Of a stretch of 64,000 nt of DNA, positions 1-10,149 are shown piece after piece. How positions within the stretch are numbered: the first letter of the stretch is position 1; each line of letters opens with the position of its first letter. Source of the stretch: Desmodesmus armatus (lineage: Eukaryota > Chlorophyta > Chlorophyceae > Sphaeropleales > Scenedesmaceae); assembly GCA_007449985.2 (NCBI GenBank), contig VIIQ02000744.1, forward strand, positions 1 to 64,000, in the 5' to 3' direction. Position numbers and translations under genes: made by a program. The notes below the pieces were generated by a model. It was not told the origin of the DNA. It did no database searches and saw only the letters and a list, made by a program, of their open reading frames with translations.

Positions 1-399
1 GCTGCAGCACGCGCCTCTGCCCGTGTCCCCTGCCACCCCCGGCCCAGCCCAGCCCCGAAACAGGCTCAAAACACGCCTCAGCCCCGGCAGCAGCCCCGCC
101 AGCAGCAGCACAACAGGCCACGCACACGCAGCAGCAGCACAGGCCACAGCCTGCTGGCAGGCAACGTGCAGCAGCAGCAGCAGCACAGCGCCGCCCACCC
201 CGCAACAACAGCGGCGCCCCAAACGGCGCGGCGCCCCGGCAGCAGGCACAGCCGGGGCGCAGCCCTGCACGCCAGCCACAGCAGCAGCCCCTCCCCCCAG
301 CCACCCCGGCGCAGGAGCCGGGCGCACAAACGCCAACGCAAACTACAGGCTACCGGCAGAGGCGGCAACAACGGCCCACAGGGCCGCACGCCCTCCCGT
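1..399. other. Low-complexity CAG/CCA-rich leader region
   Basis: This stretch is rich in CAG, CCA and GCA and reads as Gln/Ala/Pro/Ser-rich peptide in several frames at once. I see no reliable start or domain. It lies directly 5' of the Penelope-like coding remnant and could be the low-complexity 5' part of that element or ordinary flanking DNA. Confidence 0.4.
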
Positions 400-2905
400 T
401 AAGGGAGTGTTTCAACTCGCTCCAAACAGCAAACGCTTCAGCGCTGCCGCAGCGCCCTCAGACCCTCAACCTCGGCCACAAGTTCATACCACCCTGTGCT
501 GACACCACCCCCAGGGACCGGCTTAACCGCCAAATTGCCAGGTATACAAGGAACATACGGCTGCGAGCTTGGTTTGACGGCAGGCGCAAGGACAGGGAAG
601 GAATCCAGCCGCATATGATCTCAAGTATCACGTGCCCAGCTCCACCTGGGAGCCTCCTCATGTCCCTGATGCTGTTTGAGCGTTTTGTTCAGGATGTCAC
701 TGCAGCTTGAACGCTTGCTATGATGTGAGGCCAGTCCTCATGCACACTCACCCTGTGTGTGACAATGTGACACCTGATATGCGTCGAGCTCTGTTTGAGC
801 TCCAACATGACCCCGCTATTACGTCAAGCCCTCTGACAAGAATATGGTCCTGTGCATTCTGGATCGGTCGTGGTTATTGCAGAGTGCCTGCGGCAGCTAG
901 GCGCTACCTCCACTTATGAAGAGGTGCCAGCTGCTAGCATTCCTCCCGAGTGCAGGGCCTGCAAGAGGAAGCCCTGCGTTTGACAGAGGCGTAGCCCCAT
1001 ATGTGCCTGGTCATGTGAAATACCTACAGCAGCGGCCGCATCTGAGTGCACTGTGCCGTACTTCTACCTTCTGCCGAAGGTGCATAAATTGCCTGCCGTA
1101 ACACGCGAGCATCTGCCTTGCTGAAAGGCAGCCCATTGCTGCCTGCCACAGCTGGGTTACCAATGGTGCCTCTGTGTACTTGGCAGATGTGCTGAATGCC
1201 ACTTGTCAACAGCTGTTCCCCAGGTCCTGCCTGACAGCAGACCCTAGTCCCGACTGCTAGAGAGCAGCACAGTCGGCCGTGATGCTTTCCTTGTTACTTT
1301 TGACGTGAAAGCATGTACCCCAGCATTGACAACGCGGGGGCTGTCCCAGCTTGTGCACATGCAGCAGCACGTGTGGATATCACGGGGGTATGGTGCATGC
1401 TTTGCTAAGCTTTGTCATGGAGCATGGGTACTGCCAGTTTGATGGGCGGTATTACAAGCAGAAACAGGGTACCGTCATGGGCACCCTGTTGCACCACCCT
1501 ACAGCAACATATATGTTGCTTCCTGCCTTGAGGCTGTGGCCCAAGCGCAGTGTGAGCACTGGCCAGCCATTTACAAGCGCTTCATTGATGATGGCTTCTT
1601 TGTGTGGGAGGGGGACGAGGCCAGCTTGCTAGCGTTCTTGCAGATGCTTAACAGCACCCTGCCCAACATCAAATCACTTGGCAGTACAGTCAGCATAGCA
1701 TTGACTACATGGACATAACAGTCACCAAGTGTGAGAGTACTGGTGTATCTGTGGGCCTGAAGGTTACAACCTATCAGAAGCCCCACAACCAGTACATGTA
1801 TATCCCTTATTTCTCCTTCCACAGGAGGGGTGTGTTCAAAGGTTTCATCAAAGCCGAGCTACAGCGTATGCTGTCACCAACACCCTCCCAGCTGATTTTG
1901 ATCGCATGAAAGCGCTGTTTATGCAGCGCCTTGTTGATCGGGGATATCCTGTCAGCCACTGAAAAAGTGTTTGCAGCAGTGGATCATGCATGCCGTGTTC
2001 GCCTGTTGCACTCCACCACCGGCCCCAAGCCCAAGGCTGGGATGCCCCCTGTGCTGGTCCTGCCCAATGGGCAGTTTGAAATGACTGCACAAGTTGCAGC
2101 AGTGCTGAATCGTGTATATGCAGCTCACAAGCATGAGGCAGATGTTGCTTCCATCTTTGGTGGCACTGACGCCAAGCTGATTTTGAATGAATGAAGGTGT
2201 TACACGGGTTTCTCAGCAACTACGTTGCAACTGACCCAGCCACGGATGGACACACCATTACGGAAGGGGGCCGTTCGGACAAACCCCACCACCATCAAAA
2301 GCTTGTCACGCACACTCAGTGTCTTCCAGATTGCGAAAACAGAGATATAATACACTGGAAGGACTGAATGGCGCCAACGGCACTGCTTCTCGCACCTGCA
2401 GGGTTGCGATAAGAAAGGGCGGACGGAACAGAAAACAGCGAACAACACAGCTGCGAGCCCACAACCACTCCCACATGTTGCAGTGGGCGTACGTGGGGGC
2501 AACTTCACAACACCGACACCACCGTCGCTGCACTGTTCACAAGCCAGCAGAACGAAGTCACACAGCAGCCAACAACTCACATGTCAACACATGCAGACGC
2601 TCAATGCCTAACTACTCGCAAACCGTTGCCTCCTGACAGCACAACATGCCATGCAATGAAAGGCTGCTGTGTGAGTGCAAGCCCCTGCGCGCCGCTTAGG
2701 GATGATTGCAGAAAACCGCAAAGCCAAGCTGATTGTTGCATACACCAAGAATCGCTCCATTGGAGCAAACCCTGATCAGGGCACGGCACTGAAACAGTGT
2801 GCTGACTGTCGAAACTGTGGTCTGCATGCTTTACAGCATATCAGCAGGTGTTGACACCACCACTCCCACACTGACAGTCAATGCACCTGTTATCTCTTGC
2901 ATGCC
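400..2905 (+). mobile_element. Degenerate Penelope-like retroelement (reverse transcriptase)
   Basis: Fragments of one Penelope-like reverse transcriptase follow each other in the right order on the plus strand but in changing frames. They are the N-terminal block NLGHKFIP (about 468-491), the RT block FYLLPKVHKLP (about 1062-1095), TFDVKA (about 1300), KQGTVMG (about 1460) and the catalytic block YKRFIDDGFF (about 1570-1600), where FIDD takes the place of Y-x-D-D. LDITV-like sequence (MDITVTK) begins at about 1709. A thumb/C-terminal block, KLIVAYTKNRSIGANL, lies at about 2726-2773, and a CADCRNC cysteine cluster at 2798-2818. The RFIDD form, the NLGxKFIP leader and the C-terminal Cys cluster fit Penelope-like elements better than LTR or LINE reverse transcriptases. 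Many stops and frame changes show that it is dead. I see no intact GIY-YIG nuclease. Confidence 0.8.
2183..2722. repeat. Segment inserted in the Penelope-like element between 12-bp direct repeats
   Basis: The 12-mer GCCAAGCTGATT occurs at 2171-2182 and again at 2723-2734. Reverse-transcriptase-like sequence reads up to the first copy (about GGTDAKLI) and resumes at the second (KAKLIVAYTKNRS). The 540 bp between them match no part of the enzyme that I recognise. A 12-bp target-site duplication around an inserted sequence, or a local duplication during decay, would both explain this. No terminal inverted repeat or poly-A tail was seen. Confidence 0.45.
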
Positions 2906-3025
2906 AGTCCTATACTTGCATGCTGCGTGTGTTTTCGAGCTTAGACCTGATGAGCCTTGAAGAAGGCGAAACTAGTCGTCTGTAAGTTCGTTCAACCACA
3001 CGCACAATACAATCCGCCTGCTGCC

Positions 3026-3192
3026 GAAGAAGAAGAAGGGGTTACAGGGCGACACACGCAGCTACGCTGCAACGACACCCAGCATCGGAAGGGAACCAAA
3101 GTCCTTTGCAGGACCTACAAGGACGGGAACAGACAGCACGGAAGGAGAGAACCCGCCACCATAGATGTCTGCAGAGAGACTGTCTGAAAGGA
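3026..3192. repeat. 167-bp repeat, copy 1
   Basis: A segment starting with GAAGAAGAAGAAGGGGTT and ending with ACTGTCTGAAAGGA is repeated almost identically at 4131-4299. A truncated third copy lies at about 4035-4081. The copies lie just 3' of the Penelope-like remnant, so they may be its terminal repeat (pseudo-LTR) or an unrelated local duplication. Confidence 0.75.
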
Positions 3193-4034
3193 GGGGACCA
3201 CAGGCAAGGCTTCAACCCCACAAAGCCAGCCACACAGACAAGAGGGCTTCCACCAGTACCAAGCCGAACGCACACCCCCATGCCCCCGGGCGACCACTTC
3301 GAACACAATGTGGAGAAAGGCTCCAGCTGTGCTGCGATACACACCCCCAAGACAGGTGCCCGGGTGTCAGAGCGACCCTTTGTATACCGGCTGCCCCAAG
3401 TCAGCGCGCCCAAGCACCTGCACCGTTCACAGGCCAGCAACACTGCCCCCTACAACCAGGCCCAAGGCCACTGCATGGCCCTTGCCTGTGTTCTGCTGCC
3501 ACTAGCTGCTGCACACCAGCACCTGCCTGCTGACTCAGCGACTGCTGCTGATCCAGCCCAAGCTGCTGCTGCTGCTGCTGCTGTAAACGCGACAAAACCA
3601 CGGCACAGTGAAGATAATCAAACTGTGCGTGATGCTGCACGCCAGCTGCTGCTCTGCTCCAGCTCCACTTCAGCTCTCGCTACTGCTGTCAACTGCTACT
3701 ACTGCCCCACCGGTCCGACAGCCCACTGTGCTGGCCAACGCTGGTCCGAAACAGCCACACACAAACAAAGAAACCAACAAAAACAAGGGACAACACAACA
3801 ACCCCAGCGCGCGGCCTACTGAAAGACCCACGTCAGCACATCGCGGTGGCTGATGGCTAGCTCAGCCCGTGCTGCACAGGCTGCTCCTGATCCGCGGCAC
3901 AGACACAAGAGGAATAACTACTGACTATAATGGGGCGAAACACACCCACGAGGCTGGACAGCCCTTGGCACATGTTTGCAGCGCCGTGCTGATGCGAGGC
4001 ATTTTACGGCATGCCCGGCCACCAGGTTTCAAAG
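3193..4034. other. Region between repeat copies, no recognised gene
   Basis: A long open frame (3106-3822, +) runs through this stretch and reads as Ala/Gln/Ser/Pro-rich peptide with a poly-Ala run coded by GCTGCT repeats. It has no domain that I recognise and begins with a non-ATG codon. It is more likely a by-product of CAG/GCT-rich DNA than a gene. Confidence 0.4.
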
Positions 4035-4130
4035 AAGAGAAGAAGAGAAGAAGGGGTTCAGGGCGACACACGCAGCTACGCCGCCTGCTGCCTGGGTCGC
4101 TGGTACTTCCCACATTGTCTGAAGAAAGAA

Positions 4131-4299
4131 AGAAGAAGAGAAGGGGTTACAGGGCGACACACGCAGCTACGCTGCAACGACACCCAGCATCGGAAGGGAA
4201 CCAAAGTCCTTTGCAGGACCCACAAGGACGGGAACAGACAGCACGGAAAGGAGAGAACCCGCCACCATAGATGTCTGCAGAGGAGACTGTCTGAAAGGA
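4131..4299. repeat. 167-bp repeat, copy 2
   Basis: This is the second copy of the segment at 3026-3192. The two differ by a few substitutions, including ACCTACAAGG against ACCCACAAGG, and by small indels near the end. The high identity suggests a fairly recent duplication compared with the decay of the neighbouring reverse transcriptase. Confidence 0.75.
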
Positions 4300-4387
4300 C
4301 ACATTGTCTGTACAACCCCATTCGCGCGAAAACGGCCGAAAACTCGCAAAAGCACAACGAAGACTCACTTTGCTGCTGCTTTGCAAC

Positions 4388-4478
4388 GCCGCCCGTAGTG
4401 TAGTGGTCATCACCCTGGACTTTGAATCTGTTTCAGACAAGCAATCCAGTAACGGCGGTTCGAGTCCGCCCGGTGGCT
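4388..4478 (+). tRNA. tRNA-Gln(TTG) with 18-nt intron
   Basis: The D arm is GTG...CAC around AGTGGTCAT. The anticodon stem is CTGGA/TCCAG and the loop CTTTGAA, with anticodon TTG at 4422-4424. The T arm is perfect, GGCGG TTCGAGT CCGCC. The anticodon stem closes only if 4426-4443 is removed, which puts an 18-nt intron at the canonical site after position 37. The acceptor is GCCGCC[C]G against CGGTGGC. It pairs fully, with one G-U pair, only if one C is bulged, so this copy carries an extra C compared with the related copy at 18.7 kb. It may be functional or a slightly damaged copy. Confidence 0.8.
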
Positions 4479-4899
4479 TATCAATGCAGCACCCAAACTG
4501 TGCTTGCTGCTGCATCATTGCGGGATCCCGAAAGAGGGCAATACAGCAGGTTTTGCTGGCTTGTTGGAAGAAGTTGTTCCTTCAACGGTCTCATCACGTC
4601 CTTGGCACAAGCAGTCGACACTAGCCTCCCAAAAAGGGCACTTCAGCTGGTTTGCCGGCTGAGAAAGAAGCAATGCCTTCCTGTGCCCCAACATCATCCG
4701 CTAAAGCGAATGTCGTGGAACTTTGCTGGGGAATTTGGACTGCTGGCTGCTATCATCCCCCCTGCCCCCCACACCCCCAACCCACTCGCCAATTCCCACC
4801 CCCTACCCCACCCCCACTGCGCCCCACGCCCTCCCACCTTCCTCTCAAGCTCCCAAGTTCAGGCGCCAACAGCTCCAACAGATTGCCCCCCCCCCCTAC
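4479..4899. other. Intergenic or 3' region of the OPR gene, pyrimidine-rich on the plus strand
   Basis: No gene is recognised here. The part from about 4757 to 4900 is almost pure C/T/A with C-runs, so it is G-rich on the minus strand, directly after the splice donor of the last OPR exon that I can place. Any final OPR exon and stop codon would have to lie here or further down, and I could not identify them. Confidence 0.4.
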
Positions 4900-6342
4900 C
4901 TGCATGATGCTGTGTGTCGCCCGTTGCCAAGCCAGTGGTGGTGTGATGCCCTGCTTCGCCAGCACCGACAGCAGCACGGCCCACTCACGAGCCTTCACAG
5001 CACCTGTGAATATGGAGGACAGGGGACAGGAAGACAGGCATGTGGGCACGCCGCAATCACATGAGGGAGTGATAACATGTCTGTCCCAGCGAATGCATGA
5101 GGTGTCCTTGCACCAGTTTTGGGGGGCGGGGGGGAGGGGGGGGGGGGGGCTGGTCACTGCAACCACCGTGTGCTGTTGCCATTGCAGCCTGGCCAGCAGT
5201 GGCCGTCGCCTGAAAATCAAGAGGAGGGGGGTAAGTCACTGCAGCGCCACATGTCATTGCCATTGCAGCCTGGCTACCACTGACAGCAGCACAGCCACTC
5301 ACGAGCCTTCACAACACCTGTGAATGTGGCGGTGCGGGAGCACGGACGGCAGGGGAGACAGGAAGGCATGCAAGTGGGCACGCAGCAATGGCCTGAGGGA
5401 GTGATATCTTGCGTGGTCCAATCCTGGTGCAGAACCCCAACCGACCTTCCAACGCTGACCCACACTACGTGCCCCCCCCCCCCCCCCCCCCCTCGGTCAA
5501 CCCTACTTCCATCCCCCAACCCACAAACCCCTTGCCTGGCGTCTACCCCCCCCCCCCCAAAAACCCTCCCTTGCTTGCCCCCCCCCCCCTCTCACCTCTG
5601 TCATCAGCCAGTCCCTGCGGCAGCCTTAGTGAAAGATGCACCAAAGGCCACGCCCCTGGTGCAGACTCTGCACCAGGGGCGGCTGCCCCCCCCCTCACCC
5701 CCCCCCCCCCCCCTCCTCCCACACTTGCCCCCCACCCCTCCCCCCTCACCTCTGTCGTTAGCCAGTGCCAGCAGCAGCTGCTGCGTGAATGAAGCACTGA
5801 AGGCTACGCCAGCCTGGTGCAGACCCCAAGCGCCCCCCCCCCCCTTGCATATCCCCCCCCCCCCACCACCACCCACCACCCCCACCACCCTGCCTCCCTC
5901 ACCTCTGTCACTAGCCAGTGCCTGCAGCAGCCGCTGCGTGAATGAAGCACTGAAGGCCACACCGCCTGGTGCAGACCCCACGCCACAGCAACCCACTCTC
6001 GGGGTGCGGCACCCCCAGCAGCAGCAGCAGACCGAGTGGCTCGCATCAGGGCCAGGCGGAAAGGAAGGCCAGGCAGAATCAACCTATGTGCACGCAGAGG
6101 TGGGATGGGGTGAACACATGGTCAGCGGGTGGGGTGGACAGCGAGAGCAACCTGTGTATACGCAAGAGGGGGGTTGGGCTGAACACAGCAGGAACAGAAC
6201 ACGCCTTGTGAATCAACTTGTGCATCCTGATGAAGCAAAGGCAAAACCACAAGACAGGGAGATGCTACGGCTGTGGTACCAGACATGCCTTCTACACAAT
6301 CATGCATGCATGCCCCAACACTAGGGCCAGCCCAGGTGCGTC

Positions 6343-6393
<51 letters not shown>

Positions 6394-7397
6394 CGTCTCC
6401 CCTCCCCCCCCCCCCCCAGGTCGTCTCGCCCCCCCCCCCCTCCCCCCAGGTGCGTCTCCCCCCCCCCCCCCCCCCAGGTGCGTCCCCCCCCCCCCCCCAG
6501 GTGCGCCCCCCCCCCCCCCCCCCCCCTATGCGTCTCCCCCCCCCCCCCCCCCCCCCCAGTGCGTCTCCCCCCCCCCCCCCCCCCCCCCAGGTGCATCTCC
6601 CCCCCCCCCCAGGTGCGTCTCCCCCCCCCCCAAAAAGTGTCAGCTAACGCAGGCTCCAGCCTTGGACCAGGGCAATGGGGTAAGGGTTGCGAGAGGGGGC
6701 AGAGGGAGCTGTTGGTGGCTGGGGGAGTACAGGCGAAGACAACTGGACAAACGGTAACATTGACAGGAGTGTTGACAGGCAACAAGGCGAGCACTTGGCA
6801 ACTGCCTCACAAGCCGTTTGTTTGCTAATTGGCAGCTTACGAGAGCTCTCAAGGAATAATACCCCTCCACCACCTACTCCTGCACCACCATACATACAAA
6901 TGGACGCCTGCCTCCCCCCCCCCCCCCCCAACAAAACCACCCGCCCCACCACCCACCGCCTTACAACCCACCTGCCCTCTTCACTGCCTGCAAACTTGCC
7001 CAGGGCCCACCCAGTCATAGCAAGATCAACAACACGCCAGCCTGACAAGCGGCCACCATTACCACCACCACCAGCAGCAGCAGCGGCAGCAGCAGCAGCA
7101 CCAGTAGCAGCTGATCCCCATGCAGCCATCCACTCCCCACTGGGTGTCACCCCCAACGCTGCTGCAGCCCACACCAGTGTTGACAGGGTTTGGGGAGAGG
7201 ACCCTGCTAAACCCTGCACTGTGCCGGCCCACAGGCGGTCCAGCACATGGGGTTTAGGGGTGTAGCCTAGGGAGGCACAACACCATAACAGACTGCAAGC
7301 AGCACGGGGACTCAACCCCGACTGCTGCTGCTGCTGCTGCTGCTCCGTCACCTCCTCCTGCTGCTGTGTGGTCGCTGCTGCCGCAGGCGCAGGCGTC

Positions 7398-7439
<42 letters not shown>

Positions 7440-7696
7440 CTTCCCGCCATTTCTTCTGCCAGGCTGTCCATCATCTCCCCCCCAGGCCACACCTGCAATG
7501 CCCCCAGAGCCCACACAGCCTGACTCAAGCTTACTACATCTGCTGCTGCTGCTGACCGCCCCACCCCCAGCAGCAGCAGCTGCAGTAGCGGGGGTTCAGG
7601 GGGGCTGGCAGGCTGGAGCTTGGCCCAGCCCCATAATAGCAGGCAGAGAGACTCTGCTAGAGCAGTAGGGGGGTGGCGGTAGCCGACACGATCTCT

Positions 7697-7736
<40 letters not shown>

Positions 7737-7788
7737 CTGCTGGTGGTGAGTGGTGTGTTGGTGCGTGTTGCAGCACCGATGTCAGATG

Positions 7789-7841
<53 letters not shown>

Positions 7842-9586
7842 AGGATCTGCTGTACCGCAGAGTGTGTGTCAGGGTATGTTGCCGGTATGTCAACCGCCAG
7901 CAGCTCCGAAAGTGGCTCATGCAGCAGCTGAAGCAGGGCAGGCATTGCTGCTGCTGCTGCTGCCTGGCTTGAACTTGAGTCTGACCAAGTCCTGCTGTTG
8001 CTGCTGCTGCTGCTGAACAACCCTGCAGACCGTCCCTGCTGCTGTTGTTGCTGCTGTAACGGCTGCTGCTGTTGCTGTAGGTGCACTGCCTGCAAAGAAA
8101 CCAAGAAGCAGCAGCAGTAGAGCAGCAGTAATTTGCGTCAGTCATGCTCCTGCCAATAACCAACACAGAAAGCACAGCTGCTGCACAAGCTGCTACACCA
8201 GCTGCAGGGTAGGCTATCTATCACCACTACCTCCTGCCTGTGCCCTGTCGAATGTGGCAATACCAACACCACTGCTACACTTCAAACGGAGGTCACTACC
8301 ACCGCAGACAGTGCTTGCGAGCAGTCGCTCGACGCCCCCCCCCCCCCCCCCCCCCGCGCCCACACCCACCACCCACCACCACCACTGCACTTTTGCACCC
8401 AGACGCCACGTGCTAAACCCAGCCTTCACATCCCACACCACATCACATACCACATCCACGCTCCACACCACTGCACATACACATGCCCATGCCACTGCCT
8501 CCCATCTTCCCTGTACCACCCCTGCTGATGTCAGCATATTCAGACGTCCCACGTTGCCACACATCCCTGTCCCTGTCACTGTTGACTACAGCTTATTCAA
8601 AGGCAGACGCAGAGTGCCCCCTTCACCACCCTCCCCGCCACTGAGTGCACCACCCCCGCCAATTGTACAAGTGTCAGCAGCTGCCGTCACTGGCCCCCTG
8701 CTGCAACAACGCATGTGTCAGCCCACACCGCCACCCGCCGGTTGCACCAGCCCTGCCGCTGTTTGTTGTGGCGATTTTAAAAGCTCCACAACACCCTCCA
8801 CCCTGCCCCCCAAAAAAACCCACTCCTTCACCCCCACTTCTTCACATACGGCACCCCTCAATCCATGTGTCCATGTGTCAGCTGCTGCCCCCCCCCCCCT
8901 CCCGGGCACACCATATGTGTGAGCCCACACCCTGCCGCTGAGTCAGACAAACCCTCCCACTGCTTCAAGTTTATACATGACTGCTCGACCACACCCTTCC
9001 CCACGCCCCAACAACCACACAACATACACTCATGTACGTGCCCCACACCCTACCCACCCCACCCCTCTTGCATACACACATCCCCCCCCCCCCCCCCCAA
9101 CCCCACTCACAACCACTTCCACCACCCTTCTCACCTGCCGCACCACCCCGGCCAGGTGTTTGAGTGTCAGCTGCTGGCGCCGCCCCAGCAGCAGCTCAGC
9201 CAGCTCCCCGCAGCTAGCTGCACTGTCCACCTGCTGCTGCAGCAGCCGACGCAGCTGCTGGGGGCAACAGACACAGGGCGAACAAGCTGCTGCCCGTGAC
9301 GCTGCTGCTGCTGCTGCTGCTGCTGCTGCACTCTCTGGTGACTGGAGCTGCTGCTACTGCTGCTGCTGTTGCCATTAAAAAGGCTGGTCTGGGTTTGCAG
9401 CCGGCCCAGCTGCTCCTGCTGGTGCTTGTTGTGTTGTTGCTGAGAGGAAGCAGCCGCAGCAGCAGCGGCCAAAGCAGGGCCTGCATCTAAGCCAGCTACA
9501 TCGAATCTCCACTGCTTGCTATCGCTGATTGACGCCTGTCCCGTAACGAGGCTTGTCAGGAGGGATGGGCGCACACCAGCGGGGTG

Positions 9587-9621
<35 letters not shown>

Positions 9622-9742
9622 AGGAGTGAAGAAAGCATCTTTGGGTACTGCCAGCAACCGAGCTGCAGCCTGTCGGGTACTTGTATGATATCGTAGCACC
9701 AGAGCTCTGTCGAGGTACGTGGCAGCTGCTTGAAACGATCAT
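4900..9742 (-). CDS. OPR (octotricopeptide) repeat protein, multi-exon, 3' end unresolved
   Basis: This is probably a nucleus-encoded, organelle-targeted RNA-binding protein of the OPR family. Such proteins control maturation or translation of chloroplast or mitochondrial transcripts. Repeat-like segments include LSTLVWAAAALGVTP, SQAVWALGALQVWP, SLLWCCASLGYTP and AKQGITPPLAW, all matching the degenerate W/LxxLG..P pattern. Exons read on the minus strand: about 9742 to before 9257 (ATG at 9742, poly-Q/S/A); 9257-9135 (41 codons, GELAELLLGRRQQL, donor GTGAG); 8089 to about 6940-6990 (main OPR exon after acceptor TTTCTTTGCAG, with long Gln, Ala and Ser runs from CTG repeats); a small exon near 5985-5905; and 5003-4900 (34 codons, in frame at both ends). 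Several exons have decayed tandem copies beside them. Some junctions and the stop codon are not resolved. A FASTK-like relative is an alternative. Confidence 0.65.
5255..5330 (-). pseudogene. Decayed tandem copy of the terminal OPR exon
   Basis: Read on the minus strand this matches the start of the exon at 5003-4900, including the acceptor (TTCACAG|GTG) and VKAREW. A base is lost after REW, so it runs to a stop a few codons later. A further weak echo of the flanking sequence lies at 5160-5215. Confidence 0.6.
5605..5990 (-). repeat. Threefold tandem duplication of a short OPR-gene exon
   Basis: Three copies of a segment of about 65 bp lie at about 5609-5675, 5761-5825 and 5911-5985. On the minus strand each begins after TCTGCACCAG-like sequence and reads approximately GVAFSASFTQRLLQALASD before a GTGAGG donor. 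Copy 3 (5911-5985) is the cleanest, copy 2 has QQLLLALAND, and copy 1 (5609-5675) changes frame. They are separated by C-runs and spaced about 150 bp apart. Confidence 0.65.
6330..6640. repeat. Poly-C minisatellite with AGGTGCGTCT units
   Basis: About ten units of AGGTGCGTCT-like sequence are separated by C-runs of very different length, the longest about 45 C at 6344-6389. The array lies inside an intron of the minus-strand OPR gene, so the transcript there is G-run rich. Run lengths of this kind are often wrong in assemblies. Confidence 0.85.
8200..9130 (-). repeat. OPR intron with decayed copies of the 9257-9135 exon
   Basis: On the minus strand, echoes of the exon end (CAGCTGACAC...GGGGTGGTGC) recur at about 8860-8890, 8640-8695 and 8520-8545, in otherwise pyrimidine-rich sequence. 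They resemble the CAGCAGCTGACACT...GGGGTGGTGCGGCAG end of the genuine exon but have lost its frame. The match at 8640-8695 is the best. No other exon could be placed in this stretch. Confidence 0.45.
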
Positions 9743-10149
9743 GCTGCTTTCTACTGTCAGCAGATGCTACTGTCAGCAGCAGCACCGACCATCTGAACCC
9801 ACGTGCATGAGCATATTCAACACACCGCGTCAGCTGAATTCTACGTTACCTTTGTCCCCAACGCATGCACGTAGCTACTAATAGTGCATTCTGCCGCAAT
9901 TTGAACAAGGTCACAGTTGGGACAGTTGAAAGGTTGACAGTGTTTCCTTTGAGTGCAATTGCGGTGAAGCAAATACTGTGGATCCAAGAGATGTGCATGT
10001 GTGGGCTTTACCTACACTGCCAGTGGCAGTCTGCCTCATCCTGACTGCTGTCCACCCCTCAGGGCCACCCACCTGATCTATCTTCGTCGATGTGCTGTAT
10101 TGCCTCGTAGCAACAAAGCTTCCCTCCAATCACACCAAACACTGACAGT
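9743..10149. promoter_or_regulatory. Shared upstream region of the divergent OPR and BTB-like genes
   Basis: About 0.4 kb separates the minus-strand ATG at 9742 from the plus-strand ATG at 10150. The two genes point away from each other, so promoters for both should lie here. I see no clear TATA box or named element. Confidence 0.4.

Noticed and set aside
4652..6324. Long proline- and glycine-rich frames
   Set aside because: They are translations of C-runs and G-runs inside OPR introns. Frames are open on several phases and both strands, which is typical of low-complexity DNA.
7673..7972. Poly-leucine and poly-cysteine frames on the plus strand
   Set aside because: They are the antisense of the CAG/CTG runs that encode Gln/Ser/Ala in the minus-strand OPR exon.
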